This document shows positions 1-6,275 of a stretch of DNA of 7,168 nucleotides, piece after piece (the stretch's first letter is position 1; each line of letters opens with the position of its first letter). The notes under the pieces were generated by a model that saw only the letters and a program-made list of their open reading frames with translations, did no database searches and was not told the origin of the DNA. Source of the DNA: JARRRL01 sp037380725 (lineage in GTDB: Bacteria > Pseudomonadota > Gammaproteobacteria > Pseudomonadales > JANQJO01); assembly GCA_037380725.1 (NCBI GenBank), contig JARRRL010000254.1, forward strand, positions 1-7,168. The letters run 5' to 3'. A program made the position numbers and the translations under genes.

Positions 1-2
1 TT

Positions 3-815
3 GTTAAATGAGAACAGGCGAGGTTCGAGTTCCTGCATACTGTAACCACAATGCGGGCAGGCAAAGTTTGATGAAAATACAATTTCTTCACCATTACTAT
101 CCATTGGGGCGGCAATCACAATCCCACCGGTGAGTTCTAATGCAGTTTCAAATGATTCTGCAAGGCGTTGTTGCAAATCGGAACGAACTTTAAAGCGATC
201 GACGACGACTTCAATGGTGTGCTTTTGGTTTTTGTTGAGGCGGGGGATCTCGTCGATTTCGTGTACGGTGCCATTGATGCGTACGCGAATAAAACCTTGC
301 GCGCGCAGTTGATCGATTAGCGCGTGGTATTCTCCTTTGCGATCACGCACGACCGGAGCCAATAACATGACTTTAGTATCCATGGGCCATTGCAGCACCT
401 CATCCGTCATTTGCGAAATCGTTTGGGCTTCGAGGGTGACGTCGTGGTGTGGGCAGCGTGGTTGGCCAACGCGAGCGAAAAGCAAGCGTAAGTAATCGTG
501 AATTTCTGTAACGGTCCCTACGGTTGAACGCGGATTATGTGAGGTGGATTTTTGTTCGATTGAAATTGAGGGCGATAAACCATCAATATGATCCACGTCT
601 GGTTTTTCCATCAACGAGAGGAATTGACGCGCGTAGGAAGATAAGGATTCGACATAACGTCGCTGGCCTTCAGCGTAGAGCGTATCAAAAGCCAATGACG
701 ATTTGCCCGAGCCCGATAGCCCAGTAATCACCACCAGTTGATCGCGCGGTATGGTGAGGTGGACGTTTTTTAAATTGTGTGTGCGAGCACCTTGTATGGT
801 GATTTCTTTTAGCAT
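3..815 (-). CDS. uvrA: UvrA, excinuclease ABC subunit A (N-terminal 271 residues, cut by window edge)
   Basis: UvrA is the DNA-damage-sensing ABC-type ATPase of nucleotide excision repair. It acts in the cytoplasm as a dimer and loads UvrB at lesions. Reading the complement from the ATG at 815-813 gives MLKEITIQGARTHNLKNV, the typical UvrA start. A Walker A motif GLSGSGKSS lies at residues 32-40, followed by the family signature around YVESLSSYARQFL. The first half of the first zinc-binding motif, CPHCG, has cysteines at residues 253 and 256, the positions expected for UvrA, and ELEPRLFSFN follows at the edge. The rest of the roughly 940-residue protein lies outside the window. The reading frame is intact. 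The Shine-Dalgarno match upstream is weak (CTGAAAAAACT before ATG). It is divergent from the permease and ssb, a common gammaproteobacterial arrangement. No CTG-N10-CAG LexA box is visible upstream. Confidence 0.98.
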   Translation of the reverse strand, partial: MLKEITIQGARTHNLKNVHLTIPRDQLVVITGLSGSGKSSLAFDTLYAEGQRRYVESLSSYARQFLSLMEKPDVDHIDGLSPSISIEQKSTSHNPRSTVGTVTEIHDYLRLLFARVGQPRCPHHDVTLEAQTISQMTDEVLQWPMDTKVMLLAPVVRDRKGEYHALIDQLRAQGFIRVRINGTVHEIDEIPRLNKNQKHTIEVVVDRFKVRSDLQQRLAESFETALELTGGIVIAAPMDSNGEEIVFSSNFACPHCGYSMQELEPRLFSFN

Positions 816-1234
816 AGTTTTTTCAGCGTGGCTCTGTCAGGATGGTTGAAGGGTGGCGTGCTGGTGTTGCCTTGGCGTGATCCCTATGTTTATTTTGGTG
901 ATCGTTTGTCTTGTGGGCATGCTTGATTGACTATTGTGGCGTTTTCTTGCCCATTTTACAAAGCGCATGAGGAAATGATAAATAGCACACACTTTTCACA
1001 CAGTCTCAATATTTCCTTTGTTCAGCTAGATCGTGTGGCCGGTATTGAAAAGCGTATCTTTGACAGAAAGACGGTGTTGGCTTACAAGCGAACCTGGTTT
1101 AAGGCTTGCAAGTGCTTAGGACGTGTTCTTAGACTATGCCCATACGATGAAGGTTTGTCATAATCACACGTGAACGAGTGCACGCTTCAGTTGATTTGGA
1201 GTGTGAAAAACTTCATGAATCGCTTGGAATTTCT
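816..1234. other. uvrA-permease divergent intergenic region
   Basis: About 420 bases separate the uvrA start from the chosen permease start. I see no convincing gene in it. A 78-codon plus-strand open frame (927-1163) has no recognisable domain, no clear ribosome binding site and an amino-acid composition typical of chance ORFs. The stretch should hold the promoters for both divergent genes. One good rightward sigma70-like candidate is listed separately. For uvrA only a poor leftward candidate is visible (TTGAGA near 1005-1010 on the complement, with an AT-rich TATTTA some 19 bases on). No LexA operator was found by eye. Confidence 0.6.
1060..1088 (+). promoter_or_regulatory. Candidate sigma70 promoter for the permease gene
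   Basis: A perfect -35 hexamer TTGACA (1060-1065) is followed after exactly 17 bases by TACAAG (1083-1088), a 4-of-6 match to the -10 consensus. Transcription would start near 1095, giving a leader of about 140 bases before the ATG at 1235. The position fits the permease and possibly read-through into ssb. This rests on sequence match only. Confidence 0.4.
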
Positions 1235-2350
1235 ATGAATCAGTTGGAAAGAAGAACCGCATTAGCGGTAACGGTAGTTTTTGGTTTGCGCATGCTGGGG
1301 CTGTTTTCATTGATGCCGGTCTTGTCCGTTTTGGCTTCAGATTTGTCCGGTGCGAACGTGTTTTTGGCTGGGCTCAGTGTTGGCGTGTATGGTCTGACGC
1401 AATCGATGTTGCAAATACCGATGGGGTGGCTGTCGGATCGATGGGGTCGTAAGCCAGTGATATTGCTCGGTTTGTTGATATTTGCTATGGGCAGTATCGT
1501 GGCGGCTTTGTCTGATTCCATCTGGGGGGTTGTGTTGGGGCGCGCCTTGCAAGGTGCGGGGGCCATTGCCTCAGCGTTGTTGGCCTTGGTGACGGATGCG
1601 GCGCGCCCAGAGTATCGCACACGATTGATGGCTATGGTGGGGGCATCCATTGGTTTGGCTTTTACACTTGCCTTTGTGTTAGGGCCCAAGCTGGGGGTGT
1701 GGTTGGGTCTTTCGGGCTTGTTCTACTTCAGTTGCGGCTGCGCGGTGTTGGCGGCCTTGGTGGTGGGGTTTGGGTTGCCCGTATTGCCGCCTGTTCCGGT
1801 AACACCGACGTCTTTTAGTCATTCAGTGAAACAAATTGTCCAGAATGCTGATCTGGTGCGACTGGATGTTTCGGTGTTTATTTTGCATACACTGATGACC
1901 GCTTTGTTTGTCATGTTACCGTTGATGCTTACGAAGGCCTCTCTGGGCTTGTCGACGCACACGAACTTTTATTTGCCCTGTGTGCTGATTGCTTTTCTGT
2001 TGATGGCACCAGCGGTGTATTGGTCGGAAAAACGCAAACGATTGAAACCACTACTGAATGGTGCTGTGCTTGTGATGGGATTAAGTTTGTGCGTATTGGC
2101 TGCTGCCGCTGAGGCGTCCTGGGTAATCATTGCGATAGGTTTTACGTTCTTTTTTACTGGGTTTAACATCATGGAAGCTTCCTTGCCTTCTGCGGTCGGT
2201 AAAACAGCGCCGAGTGATTTGCGAGGTGTGGCGATGGGGGTGTTTTCGAGCGCGCAATTTCTAGGTGCGTTTTCAGGCGGTGTGTTGGCGGGTGGCTTGT
2301 TGGAGCTGTTGCCACCTCAGTATGCGGTGTATAGTGAGCGAGGCCGTTGA
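1235..2350 (+). CDS. MFS transporter, YajR-like group, apparently lacking the last helix
   Basis: This is an inner-membrane permease of the major facilitator superfamily, probably a proton-coupled exporter; the substrate cannot be read from sequence. The ATG at 1235 is preferred because MNQLERRTALAV leads straight into helix 1, and a GGA lies six bases upstream. A GTG at 1178 would add 19 polar residues. The MFS motif A, GWLSDRWGRKP, sits at residues 64-74 between helices 2 and 3, and GRALQGAGAIASALLAL forms helix 4. A polar central loop follows helix 6. Eleven helices can be counted, ending with VFSSAQFLGAFSGGVLAGG. The protein then stops after LELLPPQYAVYSERGR (371 residues), where homologues have helix 12 and often a C-terminal tail. 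A late frameshift or truncation is likely. uvrA/MFS/ssb is a conserved gammaproteobacterial neighbourhood. I am confident of the family but not of function or integrity. Confidence 0.9.
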   Translation: MNQLERRTALAVTVVFGLRMLGLFSLMPVLSVLASDLSGANVFLAGLSVGVYGLTQSMLQIPMGWLSDRWGRKPVILLGLLIFAMGSIVAALSDSIWGVVLGRALQGAGAIASALLALVTDAARPEYRTRLMAMVGASIGLAFTLAFVLGPKLGVWLGLSGLFYFSCGCAVLAALVVGFGLPVLPPVPVTPTSFSHSVKQIVQNADLVRLDVSVFILHTLMTALFVMLPLMLTKASLGLSTHTNFYLPCVLIAFLLMAPAVYWSEKRKRLKPLLNGAVLVMGLSLCVLAAAAEASWVIIAIGFTFFFTGFNIMEASLPSAVGKTAPSDLRGVAMGVFSSAQFLGAFSGGVLAGGLLELLPPQYAVYSERGR

Positions 2351-2427
2351 GTGGGTCTGGTGTGTCGTCCGGTGAGCGGTGGTTCGATAGCCCTGCGCCT
2401 GTACCGACTGTTGAGTTAAAATTAGGC

Positions 2428-2451
2428 CCATTCCATTTGAGATGGTAATGG
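2428..2451 (+). terminator. Small imperfect hairpin between permease and ssb
   Basis: CCATTCCAT (2428-2436) pairs with ATGGTAATGG (2442-2451): five plus four base pairs with one bulged T and a five-base TTGAG loop. No run of Ts follows directly, so it is not a classical intrinsic terminator. It could be a weak terminator, an mRNA-end structure or an operator-like dyad just upstream of the ssb leader. The function is inferred from position only. Confidence 0.25.
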
Positions 2452-2506
2452 AAAGTTTGATATTTATACAAATAATGCTGAATAGATTAATAAAAGGTAG
2501 AGTGTT

Positions 2507-3040
2507 ATGGCTAGACGTGGCGTCAATACCGTTATCTTGATTGGTAACTTAGGGAATGATCCCGAAACCCGCTTTATGCCGAGCGGTGGTGCAGTTACTA
2601 ATCTTTCATTGGCCACGAGTGAAAGCTGGAAGGATAAGCAGACTGGTGCACCGCAAGAGCGTACAGAGTGGCACCGTGTGGTGATGTTTAATCGGCTTGC
2701 CGAGATCGCTGCTGAATATTTAAAGAAAGGTTCCAAAGTTTATATTATGGGGAGTTTGCGTACGCGCAAATGGCAAGATAATAACGGTCAGGATCGGTAT
2801 ACAACGGAGATTGTGGCCAGTGATATGCAGATGCTGGACAGTCGTGGCGCGGCGGGTGCGATGGGAGACGCCATGGCTGGTGCGGCAACAGGTATGATGC
2901 CTTCACCGTCATCGCAGCAACAGCCATCTTCGTATTCGGCTCCGCCGCAATCAGCGCCCACGTCACCCGCACCGAGTACGGCTGCTGCACCGGCGGGTGG
3001 GCAGTTTGATGAGGCGTTTGACGATGATATTCCATTCTGA
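2507..3040 (+). CDS. ssb: Single-stranded DNA-binding protein SSB
   Basis: SSB coats single-stranded DNA as a tetramer during replication, recombination and repair, and recruits partner proteins through its C-terminal tip. The 177-residue product is almost the same length as E. coli SSB and is collinear with it. The OB fold spans residues 1-110, beginning ARRGVNTVILIGNLGNDPE. It contains LATSESWKDKQTG, TEWHRVVMF and RTRKWQDNNGQDRYTTEIV, which carry the conserved aromatic residues. A flexible linker rich in Gln, Ser, Pro and Ala runs from about 120 to 165. The protein ends in the invariant acidic tip FDDDIPF. The start is fixed by homology and by AAAGG at 2493-2497, nine bases before the ATG. 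It lies 156 bases downstream of the permease stop, so it may have its own promoter, though none stands out. No LexA box is seen upstream. Confidence 0.98.
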   Translation: MARRGVNTVILIGNLGNDPETRFMPSGGAVTNLSLATSESWKDKQTGAPQERTEWHRVVMFNRLAEIAAEYLKKGSKVYIMGSLRTRKWQDNNGQDRYTTEIVASDMQMLDSRGAAGAMGDAMAGAATGMMPSPSSQQQPSSYSAPPQSAPTSPAPSTAAAPAGGQFDEAFDDDIPF

Positions 3041-3084
3041 ATGACATAAAGTAATTATTGTTAAGTAATTCTTGATCTGGTTTA

Positions 3085-3120
3085 TTTCTCGTTCCCACGC
3101 TCCTGCGTGGGAACGAGAAA
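3085..3120. repeat. REP-like perfect palindrome between convergent genes
   Basis: TTTCTCGTTCCCACGC (3085-3100) and its exact reverse complement (3105-3120) flank a four-base TCCT loop, giving a 16-bp perfect stem. The core CGTTCCCACGC...GCGTGGGAACG is, from memory, a widely dispersed REP-type palindrome in gammaproteobacterial and some other genomes. It lies in the 94-base gap between the convergent ssb and diheme lipoprotein genes. No T-run follows the stem on either strand, so it is not a standard rho-independent terminator. It may still block transcription or protect both 3' mRNA ends. No transposase is present in the window. Confidence 0.85.
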
Positions 3121-3134
3121 ATGCTGATGTCGGT

Positions 3135-5780
3135 TTAGTCCGTTGTTGCAGCCGCCACGGCATCCTCTGCATTTCCTGCTGCTCCTGTATCCTCTGCATT
3201 TCCTGCTGTGTCGTCGGCAGCGTCTGCTGGGGCTTCAGGTGCGACGCAATCTTCCGGCTTAATACTCATGATCCATTCGGTAATCAATGCGACTCCCTCT
3301 TCATCAACAGCGGTCTTGTGAAGTGGCGGCATGCGTTTACCCGGTGTCAGGCTTTTGACTCGTTCTAATAATGTGGATCGTGCTGGGTCGCCTGGGGCGA
3401 TAATACGAGCATCCACGATATCAAAATCGCGTTCGGGCTCTACATCGCAAATAGCCATCTTAGCAAGCGGTGTCGTTAAACGGAAATCCATATCGGAAAA
3501 CCGACTGGGTACGTGACAGCCAGAGCAGTTGGCGTGGATGTAACTTTTAGCGCGAGCCATGAGATCTTGACTTTTGTCGTAGGCATTTACCAAGGTGGGT
3601 ATCGCATCTAGCTTGGTTAAATCCAGTGGTGTGTCAAAATACCCAATTGAATCTAAAGTCGGTAGTTGATCAGCATTGGGTGTATTGGGGTAGTCGACTT
3701 TTCGGTTCAGCTGCGCTAATTCTGGACTGAGTGAAAAATTCGCTGATTTGCTGTGGCAGGACATGCAGTCGTCACCACTCGGGTAGTCCCAACGTGCACC
3801 GCCCCAATCTTTTTGTCCCCCCCAGATGACTAAGTCAGCATCTGATTTGGCGTCATTCCAGATGTAGGAGTAACCACCCCACACGTCATCAAAGTGATGC
3901 ATAAACAATCGGGTTTCGATTAATTCACCGTTCAGCATGAAATTTTTAACCAATACGGTACCTTGTGGAAAGAGGAAATCGCCGGACTCCGGATCAACGG
4001 TCACTTTCTGCCCTTCCGGAATTCCCATGTAACGAAACTTTTGTGCTCCGTTTGACCAAAACGGTTGAATCACATCGAAAGGCACTAATCCTTCGACGGG
4101 TACCTGAGGTGCCGCCATGTTGATGCAGCCGGTTTCGGACAGTTTTTTACTGGTGTAGTCTGGACCCACGAGGTCAATGGCTTGTAAGCGGTCGATTTTT
4201 GCATCAGCTGCAGCGATATACACTTCACCCGTACCGTCTTCTGCCCAGCTTGTGACGACAAAATCGTTGTCTTTTAGACTGGCTAGTGAATAATCCCCAC
4301 GGCGACCAGGTGTTAAAGCTAAGAGTTTTCCCGAATTCTTTTCGGAAAAGATAAAACTGTTGGTGAGCCAAGGCATTAGTTTACCATGATATGCAAAACC
4401 ACCCTCGTGTTGTTTAATTAAGTTGAGATCCGTTTCGGGTGCCTCAGGATCTAAAAATGAAAACAAGGGCTCTGTCGGTTCTGCTGGTGCGCTAAGCACG
4501 GTATCGGCGCCGGCACTGGCGTCAGCACCTGCGCCGGCGTCAGCACCTGCACCGGCGTCAGCACCTGCACTGGCATCCGCCGCATCCGGGTTGACGCAAG
4601 TTGCCATCGGATCGCCGCCGTGGCGTGCGTATGCGGATTCAAAACCCAACAGTCTAGCGGCTACTTCTTCCGGTACGGCTTCCACAAGGGAGGGTGCTAT
4701 TCCCCATCCGTAGTTGCCGCCAGCTTCTATTTTGTAGAGATTTGAACCGATCTCTGGTCTGAAGTCCAGCAGGAGGAGATCATTGGATGCGCGATCAAAG
4801 CTCCACGTTCTGGGATTGTAAAATCCCAATGCGTAAATTTCGGCACAGCCCGCGACGTCGCAAGCCGGACTGGCGCTAAAGGGGTTGGTTTCGGGAATGG
4901 CGTACGACAGATCTGCACCGGTATTGATGTCTACGCGCAGTAATTTTCCAGAAAACGAAGCGATATTTTGTGCCTGTGATGATGCGAAACTTTCCGCAAA
5001 CGTCGGAGTATCCAGATCGGGGTGATTATCGGAGACGCCAATGTACAAAAAACCATCTGGACCAAAAGCGATTTTATTAATGGCTGGAACATCAAACGAT
5101 ATCTCGGTGCTGAAAATATCTTTTTGCGTGCCTAAATTTAAACTCAGGCCGCCATCCTCACTGGTGAATCGTGATACGGTAGAGTTAGACACGCCATCTT
5201 CGCTAAGGGTATACGCGATAAAAATAAAACCATTATTAGCAAAATCAGGGTGAAATGCCATGCTGCGTAAGTTCATGACGGCGTTACCCGCTGCTAGCGA
5301 GCTTATATTGGCAAATTCGACAGGGGCTTGCCCTGCGTCGGCGCGTTGAATCACGCCGCCTGTCTCCGAAGCATACCAACGGCCTTGCAGGTTGGCGGGC
5401 TGTATAATTTCACGTGGCGTGATGTCTGCAAACAAGGTATCCACCGCGCCGAGCACAACGGTCTTAGATGCTTCTAATGTGGATTTGGCCGTGGCCAAAC
5501 AAGTCTTGTTTTCGGGACGATTATCCAATCCTACGACAAAGGCTGCTCCGTTTGGATCTGGCACTGTTTCTGAGGGGGGAGGCGTTTCGTCTGAGCCATC
5601 GGTATTGGCACCCGTATCTGTGGTGTCGGATCCAGGTGTGCTTGTCGTGTTTTCTGTGTTTTCTGAATCATCGATGTTGAGATCAGATTCAAGATCGGGC
5701 TTTTTGCCGAAGCACCCGGATAAAGCCAAAAATAGAAAGGCTAGAAGCGCTGGATAGAGGTAGGTTTTGAGATTAAACAT
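3135..5780 (-). CDS. Lipoprotein with GSDH-type beta-propeller and C-terminal diheme cytochrome c (SO2930-like family)
   Basis: This is a predicted exported quinoprotein-like, heme-c-containing oxidoreductase of 881 residues. The N-terminus (MFNLKTYLYP, then hydrophobic) ends in lipobox LSGC with Cys23, so a lipidated protein facing the periplasm or cell surface is expected. An acidic Ser/Thr/Asp linker follows to about residue 85. A glucose/sorbosone-dehydrogenase-type propeller spans roughly 120-535, marked by AFHPDFANNGFIFIAYT, FGPDGFLYIGVSD, GKLLRVD, YNPRTWSFD and GGNYGWG. It is interrupted by an Ala/Gly/Asp insertion at about 397-425. The C-terminal part starts near TGC552 and PFWSNGAQKFRY. 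It has two heme c motifs, CMSCH (672-676) and CSGCH (752-756), and a likely axial Met in RMPPL (Met817). This matches the SO2930-like family as I recall it. Substrate and electron acceptor are unknown. An acidic Ala-rich tail ends the protein. The start is firm by the signal peptide, but the ribosome binding site falls beside four Ns. Confidence 0.9.
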   Translation of the reverse strand: MFNLKTYLYPALLAFLFLALSGCFGKKPDLESDLNIDDSENTENTTSTPGSDTTDTGANTDGSDETPPPSETVPDPNGAAFVVGLDNRPENKTCLATAKSTLEASKTVVLGAVDTLFADITPREIIQPANLQGRWYASETGGVIQRADAGQAPVEFANISSLAAGNAVMNLRSMAFHPDFANNGFIFIAYTLSEDGVSNSTVSRFTSEDGGLSLNLGTQKDIFSTEISFDVPAINKIAFGPDGFLYIGVSDNHPDLDTPTFAESFASSQAQNIASFSGKLLRVDINTGADLSYAIPETNPFSASPACDVAGCAEIYALGFYNPRTWSFDRASNDLLLLDFRPEIGSNLYKIEAGGNYGWGIAPSLVEAVPEEVAARLLGFESAYARHGGDPMATCVNPDAADASAGADAGAGADAGAGADASAGADTVLSAPAEPTEPLFSFLDPEAPETDLNLIKQHEGGFAYHGKLMPWLTNSFIFSEKNSGKLLALTPGRRGDYSLASLKDNDFVVTSWAEDGTGEVYIAAADAKIDRLQAIDLVGPDYTSKKLSETGCINMAAPQVPVEGLVPFDVIQPFWSNGAQKFRYMGIPEGQKVTVDPESGDFLFPQGTVLVKNFMLNGELIETRLFMHHFDDVWGGYSYIWNDAKSDADLVIWGGQKDWGGARWDYPSGDDCMSCHSKSANFSLSPELAQLNRKVDYPNTPNADQLPTLDSIGYFDTPLDLTKLDAIPTLVNAYDKSQDLMARAKSYIHANCSGCHVPSRFSDMDFRLTTPLAKMAICDVEPERDFDIVDARIIAPGDPARSTLLERVKSLTPGKRMPPLHKTAVDEEGVALITEWIMSIKPEDCVAPEAPADAADDTAGNAEDTGAAGNAEDAVAAATTD
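3162..3208 (-). repeat. 20-bp direct repeat in the tail of the diheme lipoprotein gene
   Basis: ATCCTCTGCATTTCCTGCTG occurs at 3162-3181 and again at 3189-3208, offset by 27 bases, so the frame is kept. It encodes the repeated AGNAED in the acidic Ala-rich C-terminal tail. It looks like a recent in-frame duplication in a segment under little constraint. Confidence 0.8.
4507..4572 (-). repeat. 18-bp in-frame tandem repeat encoding a GADAGA-type insertion
   Basis: Three units of GCGTCAGCACCTGCRCYG type lie at 4519-4536, 4537-4554 and 4555-4572, preceded by a partial degenerate copy from 4507. Each differs from its neighbour by one base. In the coding strand they give a six-residue Gly-Ala-Asp-Ala-Gly-Ala pattern at about residues 403-421 of the diheme lipoprotein. 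The insertion follows Cys395 and precedes LFSFLDPEAPETD, so it sits in a loop of the propeller. The 18-bp period keeps the frame and would let the loop length vary by slippage. Confidence 0.85.
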
Positions 5781-5789
5781 GGTTGGATC

Positions 5790-5793
5790 NNNN
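5790..5793. other. Run of four ambiguous bases (assembly gap or join)
   Basis: Four Ns lie nine bases upstream of the diheme lipoprotein ATG, exactly where its Shine-Dalgarno sequence would be. The true length of missing sequence is unknown. Spacing, promoter and even linkage between the left and right halves of the window should be treated with caution. Confidence 0.95.
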
Positions 5794-5821
5794 TTAGGAA
5801 GTCTGTAGGCAGAAGGACTAG

Positions 5822-5902
5822 ATGATGACTAAGATTGAATTGAAATCTCCCTATTTTTCTTATTCTTATGTGAACCAGTCGGCCCTGGTGTTGCTCTCAT
5901 AA
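5822..5902 (+). CDS. Possible 26-residue small ORF
   Basis: From the ATG at 5822 a frame runs MMTKIELKSPYFSYSYVNQS and on to a TAA at 5900-5902, 26 residues in all. AGAAGGA at 5811-5817 is a good Shine-Dalgarno-like sequence, four bases before the first ATG and seven before the second. I do not recognise the peptide, and no membrane segment is evident. It lies 28 bases from the N-run, so it could also be a remnant of something lost in the gap. Chance is a real alternative. Confidence 0.15.
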   Translation: MMTKIELKSPYFSYSYVNQSALVLLS

Positions 5903-5921
5903 TGTGTCTGTGTATTGACCG

Positions 5922-5983
5922 TTACGTTGTGTGTTGTGTTTTTTTACTTTACGGTTCTTTACGTTGCATCTCTGTGCGTTACG
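5922..5983. promoter_or_regulatory. Four spaced TTACG motifs, possible operator cluster
   Basis: TTACGT, TTACGG, TTACGT and TTACGT start at 5922, 5949, 5959 and 5979. The last three are spaced by 10 and 20 bases, placing them on one face of the helix. They lie 140-200 bases upstream of the diheme lipoprotein start. This could be a repeated-site operator, or chance in low-complexity GT-rich DNA. Confidence 0.2.
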
Positions 5984-6113
5984 TCCCTTTGCTTATATTG
6001 ATCGCTGATTATATGCACTGTTCGTATTACTCATTGTCGCCACAGTCGTAATTTGAATGGGAAAGGTTTATTGGTACTACGGTTTCGTTGTGTTCTTTCA
6101 GGTTGATAAACTT

Positions 6114-6209
6114 GCAGAAGGTGCAGAAGGTGCAGAAGGTGCAGAAGGTGCAGAAGGTGCAGAAGGTGCAGAAGGTGCAGAAGGTGCAGAAGGTGCAGAA
6201 GGTGCAGAA
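6114..6209. repeat. 9-bp tandem repeat, ten perfect copies plus a partial one
   Basis: GCAGAAGGT is repeated ten times without a single mismatch (6114-6203), then a six-base partial copy GCAGAA (6204-6209). It starts 67 bases beyond the stop of the FlhB-like gene. Perfect identity indicates recent expansion or strong homogenisation, as in variable-number tandem repeats. Each unit contains AGAAGG, a Shine-Dalgarno-like core on the plus strand. On the plus strand one frame reads Ala-Glu-Gly; on the minus strand frames read Leu-His-Leu or Ser-Ala-Pro. No frame has a good start context. Confidence 0.97.
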
Positions 6210-6275
6210 ATAAGCTGGTTCGTAAAAATGGGTTGTGAATCAGATGTGTTGTATGGATGTGATGTTGTTTTTGTT

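Larger units (their letters stand above)
5781..6275. other. Gene-poor interval between diheme lipoprotein and FlhB-like gene
   Basis: About 500 bases carry no convincing gene. The stretch from 5900 to 6060 is rich in T and G. It holds four TTACG motifs, a ten-copy 9-bp tandem repeat, the N-run and a possible 26-codon ORF, each listed separately. An 85-codon plus-strand frame (6057-6314) reads through the tandem repeat as (AEG)n. Because a 9-bp unit without stops stays open in several frames, this is not evidence for a protein. The promoter of the diheme lipoprotein gene should be here, but no clear leftward match to sigma70 consensus was seen. Confidence 0.6.

Noticed and set aside
834..849. 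Possible LexA half-site CTG with a partner ten bases on
   Set aside because: The second half is TGA instead of CAG, so it is not a LexA box.
853..871. Sigma54-like TGGCGTG...TTGCC
   Set aside because: The spacing between the GG and GC elements is two bases too long for a sigma54 promoter.
927..1163. 78-codon plus-strand open frame upstream of the permease
   Set aside because: It has no domain resemblance and no convincing ribosome binding site, and it overlaps the best promoter candidate. The composition looks like chance.
3085..3120. Single CRISPR repeat or classical rho-independent terminator
   Set aside because: There is only one copy with no spacer array, and no T-run after the stem on either strand. 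A REP-like palindrome explains it better.
4423..4713. Plus-strand Ala/Pro/Ser-rich frame opposite the diheme lipoprotein gene
   Set aside because: It is the antisense reading of the 18-bp repeat insertion inside a well-supported gene.
6114..6209. CRISPR array
   Set aside because: The units are 9 bp with no spacers between them, so it is a simple tandem repeat.
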